From an uncultured Faecalibacterium sp. (lineage in GTDB: Bacteria; Bacillota; Clostridia; Oscillospirales; Ruminococcaceae), in NCBI GenBank assembly GCA_900539945.1, contig UQDV01000005.1, positions 57,190 to 121,189 of the forward strand: a stretch of DNA of 64,000 nt, in the 5' to 3' direction. Under the pieces are notes generated by a model. That model ran no database searches. It had not been told where the DNA came from and saw only the letters and a program-made list of their open reading frames with translations. This document shows positions 36,377 to 43,568 of this stretch, piece after piece; position 1 is the first letter of the stretch, and each line of letters opens with the position of its first letter. The translations under genes and the position numbers were made by a program.

Positions 36377-37216
36377 ATGGAGCTTTCATTTACCAAAATG
36401 CAGGGCTGCGCCAACGATTATATCTATCTGGACTGCCGCACAGCCGGTGTGCCGGAGAACATCGCGGCCCTTTCGGAAAAGCTGTCCCGGCGGCATTTTT
36501 CCATCGGGGCAGACGGCATCATCTGCATCTGCGCACCGCGTACCGCCGGGGCGGATGCCATGATGCGCATCTTCAACGCCGACGGCAGCGAGGGCAGGAT
36601 GTGCGGCAACGGCATCCGCTGCGTGGCCGAGTGGCTGTACACCCACGGTGTGCAGAAGGAGCAGCTGGCCATTGATACCCTCAGCGGCCTCAAGACCGTC
36701 ACCCGCAGGGGCGAGGGACTGTGGCAGGTGGAGATGGGGGCCTACAGCACGCTGCCCGCCGACCTGCCCGCTGTGAACATGGGAGGTGCACCTCTGGTGG
36801 ATGTCCCACTGGAAGTGGACGATAACCTCTGGCGGGTCACCTGCATCAATGTGGGCAACCCCCACTGTGTGACCGTTGTGCCGGATGTGGATGCCCTGAG
36901 GCTGGAGGAGATCGGCCCGGCCTTTGAGCATCATGCCAACTTCCCGGAGCGCATCAACACCGAGTTCGTGCAGGTGGTGGATGCCACCCACCTGAAGATG
37001 CGGGTGTGGGAGCGCGGCAGCGGCGAGACCTGGGCCTGCGGCACCGGCACCTGCGCCACGGTGGCAGCCATGACCGAGCTGGGCATCTGCCCCGCCGGTG
37101 AGGATGTGCATGTCCAGCTGCGCGGCGGCGAGCTGACCATCCGGGTGCTGCCGGGCAACGAACTGCGCATGACCGGCGCGGCCGAGACCGTGTGCCAGGG
37201 CACTGCCGAAGTGTAA
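36377..37216 (+). CDS. dapF: diaminopimelate epimerase
   Basis: A 279-residue cofactor-free epimerase that converts LL- to meso-diaminopimelate for lysine and peptidoglycan. The two catalytic cysteines are Cys76 in RMCGNGIRC and the Cys near 221 in WACGTGTCA. The N-terminal signature MQGCANDYIYLD is normal. ATG 36377 follows AAAGGAG; a TTG at 36359 is less likely. It is followed by dapL on the same strand, so the two last steps before meso-DAP are side by side. Confidence 0.96.
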   Translation: MELSFTKMQGCANDYIYLDCRTAGVPENIAALSEKLSRRHFSIGADGIICICAPRTAGADAMMRIFNADGSEGRMCGNGIRCVAEWLYTHGVQKEQLAIDTLSGLKTVTRRGEGLWQVEMGAYSTLPADLPAVNMGGAPLVDVPLEVDDNLWRVTCINVGNPHCVTVVPDVDALRLEEIGPAFEHHANFPERINTEFVQVVDATHLKMRVWERGSGETWACGTGTCATVAAMTELGICPAGEDVHVQLRGGELTIRVLPGNELRMTGAAETVCQGTAEV

Positions 37217-37226
37217 GAGAAACGTC

Positions 37227-37362
37227 CTCGCCCTCTCCGTCGCGGCTTTGCCGTGCCACCTCTCCCAAAGGGAGAGGCCTTGGCAAAACTGCGGACTTTG
37301 CCGCACTGCCAAAGGCTCCCCCTTTGGGGGAGCTGACGCCCGTGGGCGGCTGAGAGGGCGAG
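37227..37362. repeat. MITE-like palindromic repeat, copy 1 (between dapF and dapL)
   Basis: 136 nt with terminal inverted repeats CTCGCCCTCTC (37227-37237) and GAGAGGGCGAG (37352-37362). Inside are two strong hairpins with CTCTCCC/GGGAGAG and CTCCCCC/GGGGGAG type stems. One end shares CCGTC-CGGC-GCCGTGCCACCTC words with copy 2. The other shares CAGCTCCC with copies 2 and 3. Confidence 0.7.
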
Positions 37363-37393
37363 CAACCTATAAAGCAAAGAGAGGGAAAGTACT

Positions 37394-38581
37394 ATGAAAA
37401 TGAACAAACACTACAACGAGCTGAAGGCAAGCTATCTGTTTGTGGACATTGCCCACAAAGTGGCTGCTTATCAGGAGGCACACCCGGAAAAGGAGATCAT
37501 CCGTCTGGGCATCGGCGATGTGACCCAGCCGCTGGCCAAGTGCGTGGTCAAGGCCATGCATGACGCTGCCGACGAGATGGGCACCAAGGCAGGCTTCCAC
37601 GGCTATGGCCCGGAGCAGGGCTACCCCTTCCTGAAGCAGGCCATCCAGGGCTACTACGCCGGCCGCGGCACCAAGATCGCTGAGGATGAGATCTTCATCT
37701 CCGACGGTGCCAAGAGCGACCTGGCCAACGTGCTGGGCCTGTTCGATGTGGACAACACCGTGCTGGTGCCGGACCCTGTGTACCCCACCTATGTGGATGA
37801 CAACGTCACCGACGGCCGCAAGATCATCTACAGCCGTACCAGTCAGGAAAACGGTTTCCTGGGGATGCCGGACGAGAATGTGAAGGCAGACATCATCTAT
37901 ATCTGCAGCCCCAACAACCCCACCGGTGCCGCCTACACCCGCGACCAGCTGAAGGTCTGGGTGGACTACGCCCGCAAGAACGATGCCATCATCCTGTACG
38001 ATGCCGCCTATGAGTGCTTCATCTCGGACGGGGACCTGGCCCGCAGCATCTTCGAGATCGAGGGGGCCCGCGAGTGCGCCATTGAGATCTGCTCCTTCTC
38101 CAAGATCGCAGGCTTCACCGGCACCCGCTGCGGCTACACCGTGGTGCCCCATGAGCTGGAGCGCGAGGGCATGAACATCAACAAGCTGTGGCTCCGCCGC
38201 CAGACCACCAAGTTCAACGGTGTGCCCTACGTTGTGCAGCGCGCAGCCGCTGCCGTGTTCACCGAAAGCGGCATGGCAGAGATCCAGTCCAACCTGGACT
38301 ACTACCGCCGCAACGCCAAGGTCATCGCCGACGCACTGGACGAGTGCGGCGTGTGGTACTGCGGCGGCAAGAACAGCCCCTACATCTGGCTGCGCTGCCC
38401 TGGCAACATGAAGAGCTGGGAGTTCTTCGACTGGCTGCTGGAGAACTGCGGCGTGGTCGGCACCCCGGGCGTGGGCTTCGGTGAGTGCGGCGAGGGCTAC
38501 TTCCGCCTGACCGCGTTCGGCGACGCCGAAAAGACCAAGCTGGCTGCCCAGCGCATCAAGGACGCCATCAAGGCACTGTAA
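37394..38581 (+). CDS. dapL: LL-diaminopimelate aminotransferase
   Basis: A 395-residue PLP-dependent fold-type I transaminase that makes LL-diaminopimelate directly from tetrahydrodipicolinate and Glu. Conserved parts are RLGIGDVTQPLA, GYGPEQGYPFL, SDGAKSDLAN, CSPNNPTGAAY and CSFSKIAGFTGTRCGY with the PLP lysine near 237. This indicates the one-step DapL pathway rather than the succinylase or acetylase routes. ATG 37394 follows a GAGAGGGAAAG site. Confidence 0.96.
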   Translation: MKMNKHYNELKASYLFVDIAHKVAAYQEAHPEKEIIRLGIGDVTQPLAKCVVKAMHDAADEMGTKAGFHGYGPEQGYPFLKQAIQGYYAGRGTKIAEDEIFISDGAKSDLANVLGLFDVDNTVLVPDPVYPTYVDDNVTDGRKIIYSRTSQENGFLGMPDENVKADIIYICSPNNPTGAAYTRDQLKVWVDYARKNDAIILYDAAYECFISDGDLARSIFEIEGARECAIEICSFSKIAGFTGTRCGYTVVPHELEREGMNINKLWLRRQTTKFNGVPYVVQRAAAAVFTESGMAEIQSNLDYYRRNAKVIADALDECGVWYCGGKNSPYIWLRCPGNMKSWEFFDWLLENCGVVGTPGVGFGECGEGYFRLTAFGDAEKTKLAAQRIKDAIKAL

Positions 38582-38588
38582 AAAGGAA

Positions 38589-38728
38589 AACTCCCTCAGT
38601 CATCGCTGCGCGATGCCAGCTCCCTCTGAGAGGGAGCCTTCAGGTGCGGCCCGGAAAGCTGCCCGCTGCGAAAAAAAGCCTCCCTCTATGAGGGAGGTGG
38701 CACGGCGTAAGCCGTGACGGAAGGAGTT
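38589..38728. repeat. MITE-like palindromic repeat, copy 2 (after dapL)
   Basis: The ends are imperfect inverted copies (38589-38602 with 38715-38728, two mismatches). Two internal hairpins have CTCCCTC/GAGGGAG stems (near 38610-38635 and 38680-38697). The GTGCCACCTCCCTC word on the - strand matches copy 1. Confidence 0.65.
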
Positions 38729-38731
38729 CTC

Positions 38732-38772
38732 AAAAGCTCTGTTGCACAAACTGTGCAGCGGAGCTTTTTTGT
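38732..38772 (+). terminator. terminator downstream of dapL
   Basis: Outer stem AAAAGCTC/GAGCTTTT (38732-38739, 38761-38768) and inner stem GCACA/TGTGC, followed by TTTTTT. Confidence 0.8.
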
Positions 38773-38795
38773 TTGCCCAACTTTTCTCGTACCCC

Positions 38796-38836
38796 TTGAC
38801 AACTATGTATCTACTGTATATACTGTACATGTACAG
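38796..38836 (+). promoter_or_regulatory. promoter and palindromic operator of the GntR-ABC operon
   Basis: TTGACA (38796-38801), a 17-nt spacer and TATACT (38819-38824). A perfect 14-bp palindrome CTGTACATGTACAG (38823-38836) overlaps the end of the -10 box and the start site. This suits repression by the GntR protein encoded next. Confidence 0.82.
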
Positions 38837-38856
38837 ATGAACGGGAGGAACTGCCG

Positions 38857-39228
38857 ATGGATCTGTTTATTGACAACAAGAGCGGCGCGCCCATCTATGA
38901 CCAGATCTACACCCAGATCAAGGATCAGATCATACAGGGCGCACTGCAGCCGGATGAGGCCATGCCCTCCATCCGGGGGCTGGCGCGGGACTTGCGCATC
39001 AGCGTGATCACCACCAAGCGCGCCTACGACGAACTGGAAAAAGAGGGCTTTCTCTACGCAGTACCGGCCAAGGGCTTTTTTGTGGCCCCCAAGAACACCG
39101 AGCTGCTGCGGGAAGAGAACCTGAAAAAGATCGAAGCGCATCTCACCGAGGCCGTCCGCCTGTCCGCATCCTGCGGGCTGAGCAGGGAAGAGCTGCGGGA
39201 GATGCTGGAACTGCTATGGGAGGGCTGA
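38857..39228 (+). CDS. GntR family transcriptional regulator, YtrA-type
   Basis: A 123-residue regulator. The winged-helix domain (APIYDQIYTQIKDQIIQGAL, MPSIRGLARDLRISVITTKRAYDELEKEGFLYAVPAKGFFV) is followed by only ~45 helical residues, as in YtrA-type regulators that lack a large effector domain. It is first in an operon with an ABC ATPase and permease. It probably represses its own operon through the palindrome at 38823. Confidence 0.93.
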   Translation: MDLFIDNKSGAPIYDQIYTQIKDQIIQGALQPDEAMPSIRGLARDLRISVITTKRAYDELEKEGFLYAVPAKGFFVAPKNTELLREENLKKIEAHLTEAVRLSASCGLSREELREMLELLWEG

Positions 39229-39230
39229 AT

Positions 39231-40076
39231 ATGAACGCACTGGAATTGCAGGGGCTTACAAAACACTATAAGGACTTTACCCTTGGACCGCTGGACCTGA
39301 CCCTGCCCGGCGGCACCATCTGTGGGCTGATCGGCGAGAACGGCGCGGGCAAAAGCACCACCATCCGGCTGATCTTAGATATGGTGCAGCGGGACGGCGG
39401 TACGGTGACGATCCTTGGCAGGGACAGCCGCACCGCTTCTGTCCGCAGCAAGGAGGAGATCGGCGTGGTGCTGGGCAGCGATGGCATTCCCCTGTGCCTG
39501 AACGCTGTGGAGGTGGGCAAGGTGATGGCGGGCATCTACCGCAACTGGGACGCTGGTGACTACACGGCGTTTTGCCGGAAATTTGACCTGCCGCCGGACA
39601 AAAAGTATAAGGATTACTCCGCTGGAATGCAGAGGAAGCTGTGCATTGCGGTGGCGCTTTCCCACCACGCAAAGCTGCTGCTGCTGGATGAAGCCACCAA
39701 TGGGCTGGACCCGGTGGTGCGGGATGAAGTGGTGGATATCCTGCTGGATTTTGCCCGGGACGAGGAGCACTCCATCCTCATTTCCTCCCACATTGTCAGC
39801 GACCTGGAAAAGCTGTGCGATACCATCGCCTTCCTGCACAAGGGCAGGCTGCTGCTCTGTGAGGAAAAGGACGCCCTGCGAGAGGAATACGCCTTGTGGC
39901 ACGGCACGGCGGCGCAGCTGGCGGCACTGGATGTACGGGTGTACGGCAAGCGGGTCACCCCCTACGGGGCAGAGGCGCTTGTGCGCCGGGACGCAATGCC
40001 CGCCGGAGCAGAGCTTGCCCCGGTAAGCATTGAGGAACTGTTTGTGTTGATGGTGAAAGGGGAGGATGTGCAATGA
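39231..40076 (+). CDS. ABC transporter ATP-binding protein
   Basis: A 281-residue nucleotide-binding protein. Walker A is GENGAGKST near 35-43 and Walker B is LLLLDEATNGLDP. The signature is the variant YSAGMQRKL instead of LSGGQ, as in YtrB/BcrA-like exporters. The H-loop is in ISSHIVSDL. The start at 39231 is two bases after the stop of the regulator gene, with GGGAGG before it. With the permease gene it forms an exporter of unknown substrate, often cell-envelope or antibiotic related. Confidence 0.93.
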   Translation: MNALELQGLTKHYKDFTLGPLDLTLPGGTICGLIGENGAGKSTTIRLILDMVQRDGGTVTILGRDSRTASVRSKEEIGVVLGSDGIPLCLNAVEVGKVMAGIYRNWDAGDYTAFCRKFDLPPDKKYKDYSAGMQRKLCIAVALSHHAKLLLLDEATNGLDPVVRDEVVDILLDFARDEEHSILISSHIVSDLEKLCDTIAFLHKGRLLLCEEKDALREEYALWHGTAAQLAALDVRVYGKRVTPYGAEALVRRDAMPAGAELAPVSIEELFVLMVKGEDVQ

Positions 40077-40714
40077 AGGGTCTGCTGTTAAAGGATGTCT
40101 ATCAGATGTGGTACTATACCAGAATGCTCATTCTGGCAGCGGTGGTCATGATGCTGGTGGGAGTGTTTGGCATGAAGGAAGGCTCTAATTTCTTTATGCT
40201 GTACGGTGGGTTTTTGCTGGGGATATTCCCCATGACATTGCTGGCCTACGACCAGAACAGCCGGTTCAGTGCTTACAGTGCCGCCCTGCCGGTGACAAAA
40301 GAGCAGCTGGTGGGCAGCAAATACCTGATCGGCTTGGGTGCTATGGCACTGTCGGAGCTGCTGAGCATGGCAGCGCTGGCAGCAGCACAGCTGCTCTGGG
40401 GCACGGTGACCGTGCAGATCACCGTGGCGACCCTGCTGCAGGTGGCCATGCTGACCCTGCTGGGCAACATGATCCTGCTGCCTCTGACCTACCGCTTTGG
40501 CTACGAGAAGGCAAGGTATGTGTATTATCTTTGCATCGGCGTGCTGGCCAGCTTGATGGGCATTGCGGTGTCCTCCGATGAAATCCTGCTGAACAGCATC
40601 CTGCCTGCCCATGGCTCGCTGTTGTTGCTGGTGGTCGTGCTGGCAGCGGTGCTGGTGCTGTACGCTGCCTCCTGGCGGCTGTCCGTTGCATGGTACGGAA
40701 AGGCAGAGCAGTAA
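40073..40714 (+). CDS. ABC-2 type permease subunit
   Basis: A 213-residue membrane protein with six predicted helices (starting near residues 16, 41, 87, 117, 147 and 178). The start overlaps the ATPase stop (ATGA). It matches the ABC-2 exporter permease pattern (MKGLLLKDVYQMWYYTR start, then helical hairpins). It is the membrane half of the transporter under GntR control. Confidence 0.88.
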   Translation: MKGLLLKDVYQMWYYTRMLILAAVVMMLVGVFGMKEGSNFFMLYGGFLLGIFPMTLLAYDQNSRFSAYSAALPVTKEQLVGSKYLIGLGAMALSELLSMAALAAAQLLWGTVTVQITVATLLQVAMLTLLGNMILLPLTYRFGYEKARYVYYLCIGVLASLMGIAVSSDEILLNSILPAHGSLLLLVVVLAAVLVLYAASWRLSVAWYGKAEQ

Positions 40715-40715
40715 A

Positions 40716-40874
40716 ATGAAGAAAAGTCAAATCGCGGGCATCCTGTTCGGTGTTGCTATGGGCGTTTTGTTCAGTGTGTCGCTGGGAACAGTCGGTTTTG
40801 CGCTGGGAGCAAGCCTTGCAAACTTGGGCATGGTGATGTTTGAAGGGCTGGATGACCCACCGGATAAAAAGTAA
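40716..40874 (+). CDS. small membrane protein of the ABC operon
   Basis: 52 residues: a Lys-rich start, a single Gly-rich membrane segment (AGILFGVAMGVLFSVSLGTVGFALGA) and a short acidic tail ending DDPPDKK. The ATG is one base after the permease stop. Size and coupling suggest an accessory subunit of the exporter; no family is recognised. Confidence 0.65.
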   Translation: MKKSQIAGILFGVAMGVLFSVSLGTVGFALGASLANLGMVMFEGLDDPPDKK

Positions 40875-40886
40875 GGCATAAAAAAT

Positions 40887-40928
40887 GCGCCGCCCTTACC
40901 GGAGAAGATTTTCCGGTAAGGGCGGCGC
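40887..40928. terminator. bidirectional terminator after the ABC operon
   Basis: A perfect 17-bp stem (40887-40903 with 40912-40928). T-rich sequence follows on the + strand and T6 on the - strand. It also ends the reverse gene at 40934. Confidence 0.92.
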
Positions 40929-40933
40929 TGTAT

Positions 40934-41173
40934 TTATTTCTCGGACTTTTCGGCGGTTTTCTGCGCGGCTTCCAGTTCATCCACCCGCTTTTGCAAGGCG
41001 GTGATCTTGTCATCCATTTTCAGGAATGCCCAGACCAGAACAGCCAGCACCACTGCGGGTGGAACGATCATCCACAGGGACTGCTGACACCAGAGCAGCA
41101 GCGAATAGCCGCCGAACACAGTAAAAAGAAACACGGCAAACAGGCTTGCAGCCAGTACAGCAAAAAATCCCAT
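40934..41173 (-). CDS. small membrane protein with C-terminal coiled coil
   Basis: 79 residues with two hydrophobic segments (about 2-24 and 31-50) and a charged heptad-like tail (DDKITALQKRVDELEAAQKT). AAAGGAG precedes ATG 41173. It is 19 nt downstream of the YhcH-type gene, in the same operon. The function is unknown. Confidence 0.75.
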   Translation of the reverse strand: MGFFAVLAASLFAVFLFTVFGGYSLLLWCQQSLWMIVPPAVVLAVLVWAFLKMDDKITALQKRVDELEAAQKTAEKSEK

Positions 41174-41192
41174 GCAGAAGGTCTCCTTTCGG

Positions 41193-41669
41193 TTATTCTT
41201 CCGTCTCATCCTCGTCCGGGTCCAGCTCAATGCTGAACACGGCTTTTTTCAGCTTGCCGCAGCCCTGGGCCTTCAGGCCGGATTTGTAGGGCTCCCCGGC
41301 CAGATACAGGGCAAACCGGCCCTCGCACAGCATCCCGGCGATGCTGGTGCCGGCGGTGCCCACGGTGGTGTCGGCGGCTTCGTCGGTGGGCTTGGTGGGG
41401 GCCAGCTCGGCCAGGCTCACCTCAAACAGCTCGCTGCCCTCCAGGTCGGTCTCCAGCACGATGTGGGCATCGTGGCGCTGGAACAGGGCCTTGTCGGAGC
41501 TCTGCGGGGTGACGGTGCTCACAGTGACCACGGCCTTTTCGCCGTCGATGCGGGTGCGCCCGGCGGGCAGGGTGGTGATATCCCGGGCCATGATGTACTC
41601 GATGACGGTGTCCAGGTTATCGCTGACGCCCAGGTAGTTGGGCAGGTTGTTGAGGGTATCGTAGATCAT
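41193..41669 (-). CDS. YhcH/YjgK/YiaL family protein (TabA/EbgC-like)
   Basis: A 158-residue cupin-like protein of the family once called DUF386, linked to handling of sugar anomers or to beta-galactosidase and biofilm functions (TabA, EbgC). The N-terminus MIYDTLNNLPNYLGVSDNLDTVIEYI is typical. The DAHIVLETDLEGSE and MLCEGRFALYLAGEPYK strands follow, with His and Glu ligands for a metal. The C-terminus ends in an acidic tail. GGAGGAG lies before the ATG at 41669. Confidence 0.85.
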   Translation of the reverse strand: MIYDTLNNLPNYLGVSDNLDTVIEYIMARDITTLPAGRTRIDGEKAVVTVSTVTPQSSDKALFQRHDAHIVLETDLEGSELFEVSLAELAPTKPTDEAADTTVGTAGTSIAGMLCEGRFALYLAGEPYKSGLKAQGCGKLKKAVFSIELDPDEDETEE

Positions 41670-41739
41670 GGAAAAGCTCCTCCATCTATAAGTTTCGGTT
41701 ACCTGTATGGTATCACAGGTCAGGGGCAGATGCAATATG

Positions 41740-41783
41740 CACAAAACAAAGAGCCGGGCAGACACGGCGGTCCACCCGGCTCT
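41740..41783 (-). terminator. terminator after the SPFH gene
   Basis: AGAGCCGGG/CCCGGCTCT (41750-41758, 41775-41783) is followed on the - strand by TTGTTTTG. Confidence 0.75.
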
Positions 41784-41793
41784 GGGGGTCAGC

Positions 41794-42699
41794 TTACTCG
41801 GCGTCCTTGGGGTCGGTCAGCAGTTCCTTGATGCTGGGCACCACGCCGCCCAGATTCTGCAGTTCCGAGGGGATGATGATCTTGGTGGCCTTGCCGTTGG
41901 CCACCTTGGCCAGTGCCTCCAGGCTGCGGATGGCCAGCACCTTGTCGGTGGGCATGGCCTCGTTCAGCAGACGGATGGCGTCGGCATTGGCCTTCTGCAC
42001 GGCCAGGATGGCCTGTGCCTCGCCCTCGGCCTCCAGAATGCGCTGCTGCTTGACGGCGTCGGCGCGGAGGATGGCGGCTTCCTTTTCGCCCTCGGCAGCG
42101 GTGATGGCGGCCTGCTTTTCACCGTCGGCTTTCAGGATGACGGCGCGCTTTTCGCGCTCGGCCTTCATCTGCTTTTCCATGGCTTCCTGGATCTCACGCG
42201 GGGGAATGATGTTCTTCACTTCCACGCGGTTGACCTTGATGCCCCACTTGTCGGTGGCTTCGTCCAGAATGGCCGTGATCTTGCCGTTGATGACGTCACG
42301 GCTGGTGAGGGTGTGGTCCAGTTCCATCTCACCGATGATGTTGCGCAGGGTGGTGGCGGACAGGCTCTCGATGGCGGCAATGGGCTGGTTGACACCGTAG
42401 GTGTACAGCTTTGCGTCCATGACCTGGAAGAACACCACCGTGTCGATCTGCATGGTCACGTTGTCGCGGGTGATGACGGGCTGAGGGGGAAAGTCAGCTA
42501 CCTGCTCCTTCAGGCTCACCTTTTTGGCAATGCGCTCAATGAACGGGATCTTGACGTGCAGGCCGGCAGACCAGGTGTCGGAGTAGCTGCCCAGCCGCTC
42601 GATGACGTAGACCTTGGACTGCGGCACGATGACGATGTTGGTGATGATCACCAGAAGGACAACAAATACCAGCGCGAGGATCACAAAAAACAGAACCAT
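41794..42699 (-). CDS. SPFH/stomatin-like membrane protease-regulating protein (QmcA type)
   Basis: 301 residues: a single N-terminal membrane helix (~2-26), an SPFH domain (VIVPQSKVYVIERLGSYSDTW, IPFIERI, RDNVTMQIDTVVFFQV) and a long Ala/Glu-rich coiled coil (~170-250) that builds oligomeric rings. It organises membrane microdomains and influences FtsH-type proteases. It lies directly downstream of the NfeD gene, the classical partner of this family. Confidence 0.94.
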   Translation of the reverse strand: MVLFFVILALVFVVLLVIITNIVIVPQSKVYVIERLGSYSDTWSAGLHVKIPFIERIAKKVSLKEQVADFPPQPVITRDNVTMQIDTVVFFQVMDAKLYTYGVNQPIAAIESLSATTLRNIIGEMELDHTLTSRDVINGKITAILDEATDKWGIKVNRVEVKNIIPPREIQEAMEKQMKAEREKRAVILKADGEKQAAITAAEGEKEAAILRADAVKQQRILEAEGEAQAILAVQKANADAIRLLNEAMPTDKVLAIRSLEALAKVANGKATKIIIPSELQNLGGVVPSIKELLTDPKDAE

Positions 42700-42726
42700 A
42701 GTGCATCTCCTTTGTTGATGGGGTGG

Positions 42727-43176
42727 TCAGGCCTTGCGGCTTTCGGTGAGAATGGGCTCCACCAGGAGCAGGGTGCTGTGGATCTCGGTGACGCGGCAGT
42801 GGTCGCCGGGGTTCAGGATGTCGCCGGGGGTCACGCAGCGGGCGTTCCAGTCCACGCCGTCCAGCCGGACGCGGCCGGGTTCCTCGGCGGTGACGGGGGT
42901 CAGCACGGTAGCTTCCCGGCCAAGGTTGCGGTCGCCGTTGGTGGCTGTAGGGTTTTTGCGCAGCTTTGCGGCCAGCGGCCGGAAGGCCAGCAGGCACAGC
43001 ACGCTCACCACGATGAACAGCAGCGCCTGCACCCGGAACAGTTCGGTGAACAGACAGCTGATCAACGCAGCGGCCGCGCCGATGGCAAACCAGATGGAGG
43101 TCATATTAAAGGTACAACCCTCCAGCACCAGAAAGCCGACCGCGGCAATGAGCCAGAAAAATGGGGCGGTGTTCAT
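42727..43176 (-). CDS. NfeD family membrane protein
   Basis: 149 residues: three membrane helices (~5-80), then an OB-fold domain (GREATVLTPVTAEEPGRVRLDGVDWNAR, PGDHCRVTEIHSTLLLVEP). This is the short NfeD1b type without a serine protease domain. It precedes the SPFH gene by 27 nt. ATG 43176 follows GGAGGG. Confidence 0.93.
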   Translation of the reverse strand: MNTAPFFWLIAAVGFLVLEGCTFNMTSIWFAIGAAAALISCLFTELFRVQALLFIVVSVLCLLAFRPLAAKLRKNPTATNGDRNLGREATVLTPVTAEEPGRVRLDGVDWNARCVTPGDILNPGDHCRVTEIHSTLLLVEPILTESRKA

Positions 43177-43200
43177 GGGCAATTCCCTCCTTATGGCCCT

Positions 43201-43231
43201 ATTATAGGGCATCCCCTTGGGGGAAGGTCAA
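43201..43231 (-). promoter_or_regulatory. promoter of the NfeD-SPFH operon
   Basis: On the - strand a perfect TATAAT (43201-43206) lies downstream of TTGACC (43226-43231); the 19-nt spacer is slightly long. The interval 43177-43568 holds this promoter, the terminator of the glycosidase gene and a conserved structured element. No gene is seen in it. Confidence 0.65.
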
Positions 43232-43361
43232 GTGTTTTTTACTAGAACGTTGCGCAGAAAACAAAGTTTGGACAAAAATGCCAAAGAAAAATCGGAAATC
43301 CCACGGCAGGGGGGTGCCCGAGAAGCTGCCTGTCTGCCGCTGCGCCCCTCTCTGTGAAAAA

Positions 43362-43397
43362 GTAAGCTGGGAAGATCCGCAGATCTTCCCAGCTTAC
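43362..43397 (-). terminator. terminator downstream of the GH13 gene
   Basis: A perfect 16-bp stem (GTAAGCTGGGAAGATC 43362-43377, loop CGCA, complement 43382-43397). On the - strand it is followed by T5. It is ~170 nt after the glycosidase stop. Confidence 0.85.
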
Positions 43398-43410
43398 AGA
43401 TCAAAATCAA

Positions 43411-43450
43411 ATTTCGCTAAGGATGCTCAGAGCGCAAGCGGAGAGCATTT
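43411..43450. repeat. conserved structured element, copy B (related to copy A at 4845)
   Basis: ATGCTC (43423-43428) pairs with GAGCAT (43443-43448) around AGAGCGCAAGCGGA. Copy A has ATGCCC and GGGCAT at the same places, a compensatory change. The flanks TTTCGCT and TTTATCGC also resemble copy A. Each copy has a strong hairpin with loop CGCA 20-30 nt upstream. Confidence 0.5.
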
Positions 43451-43568
43451 TATCGCAAGTCAAGAAATTAGCGCAACATTCAAACAGCATATTTGCGATA
43501 TGCAATTCAACGTTGTTGCTGTTGCATTAAAAAGTTGAATTGCTATAAATCGTTGCAGCCTACAGGCA

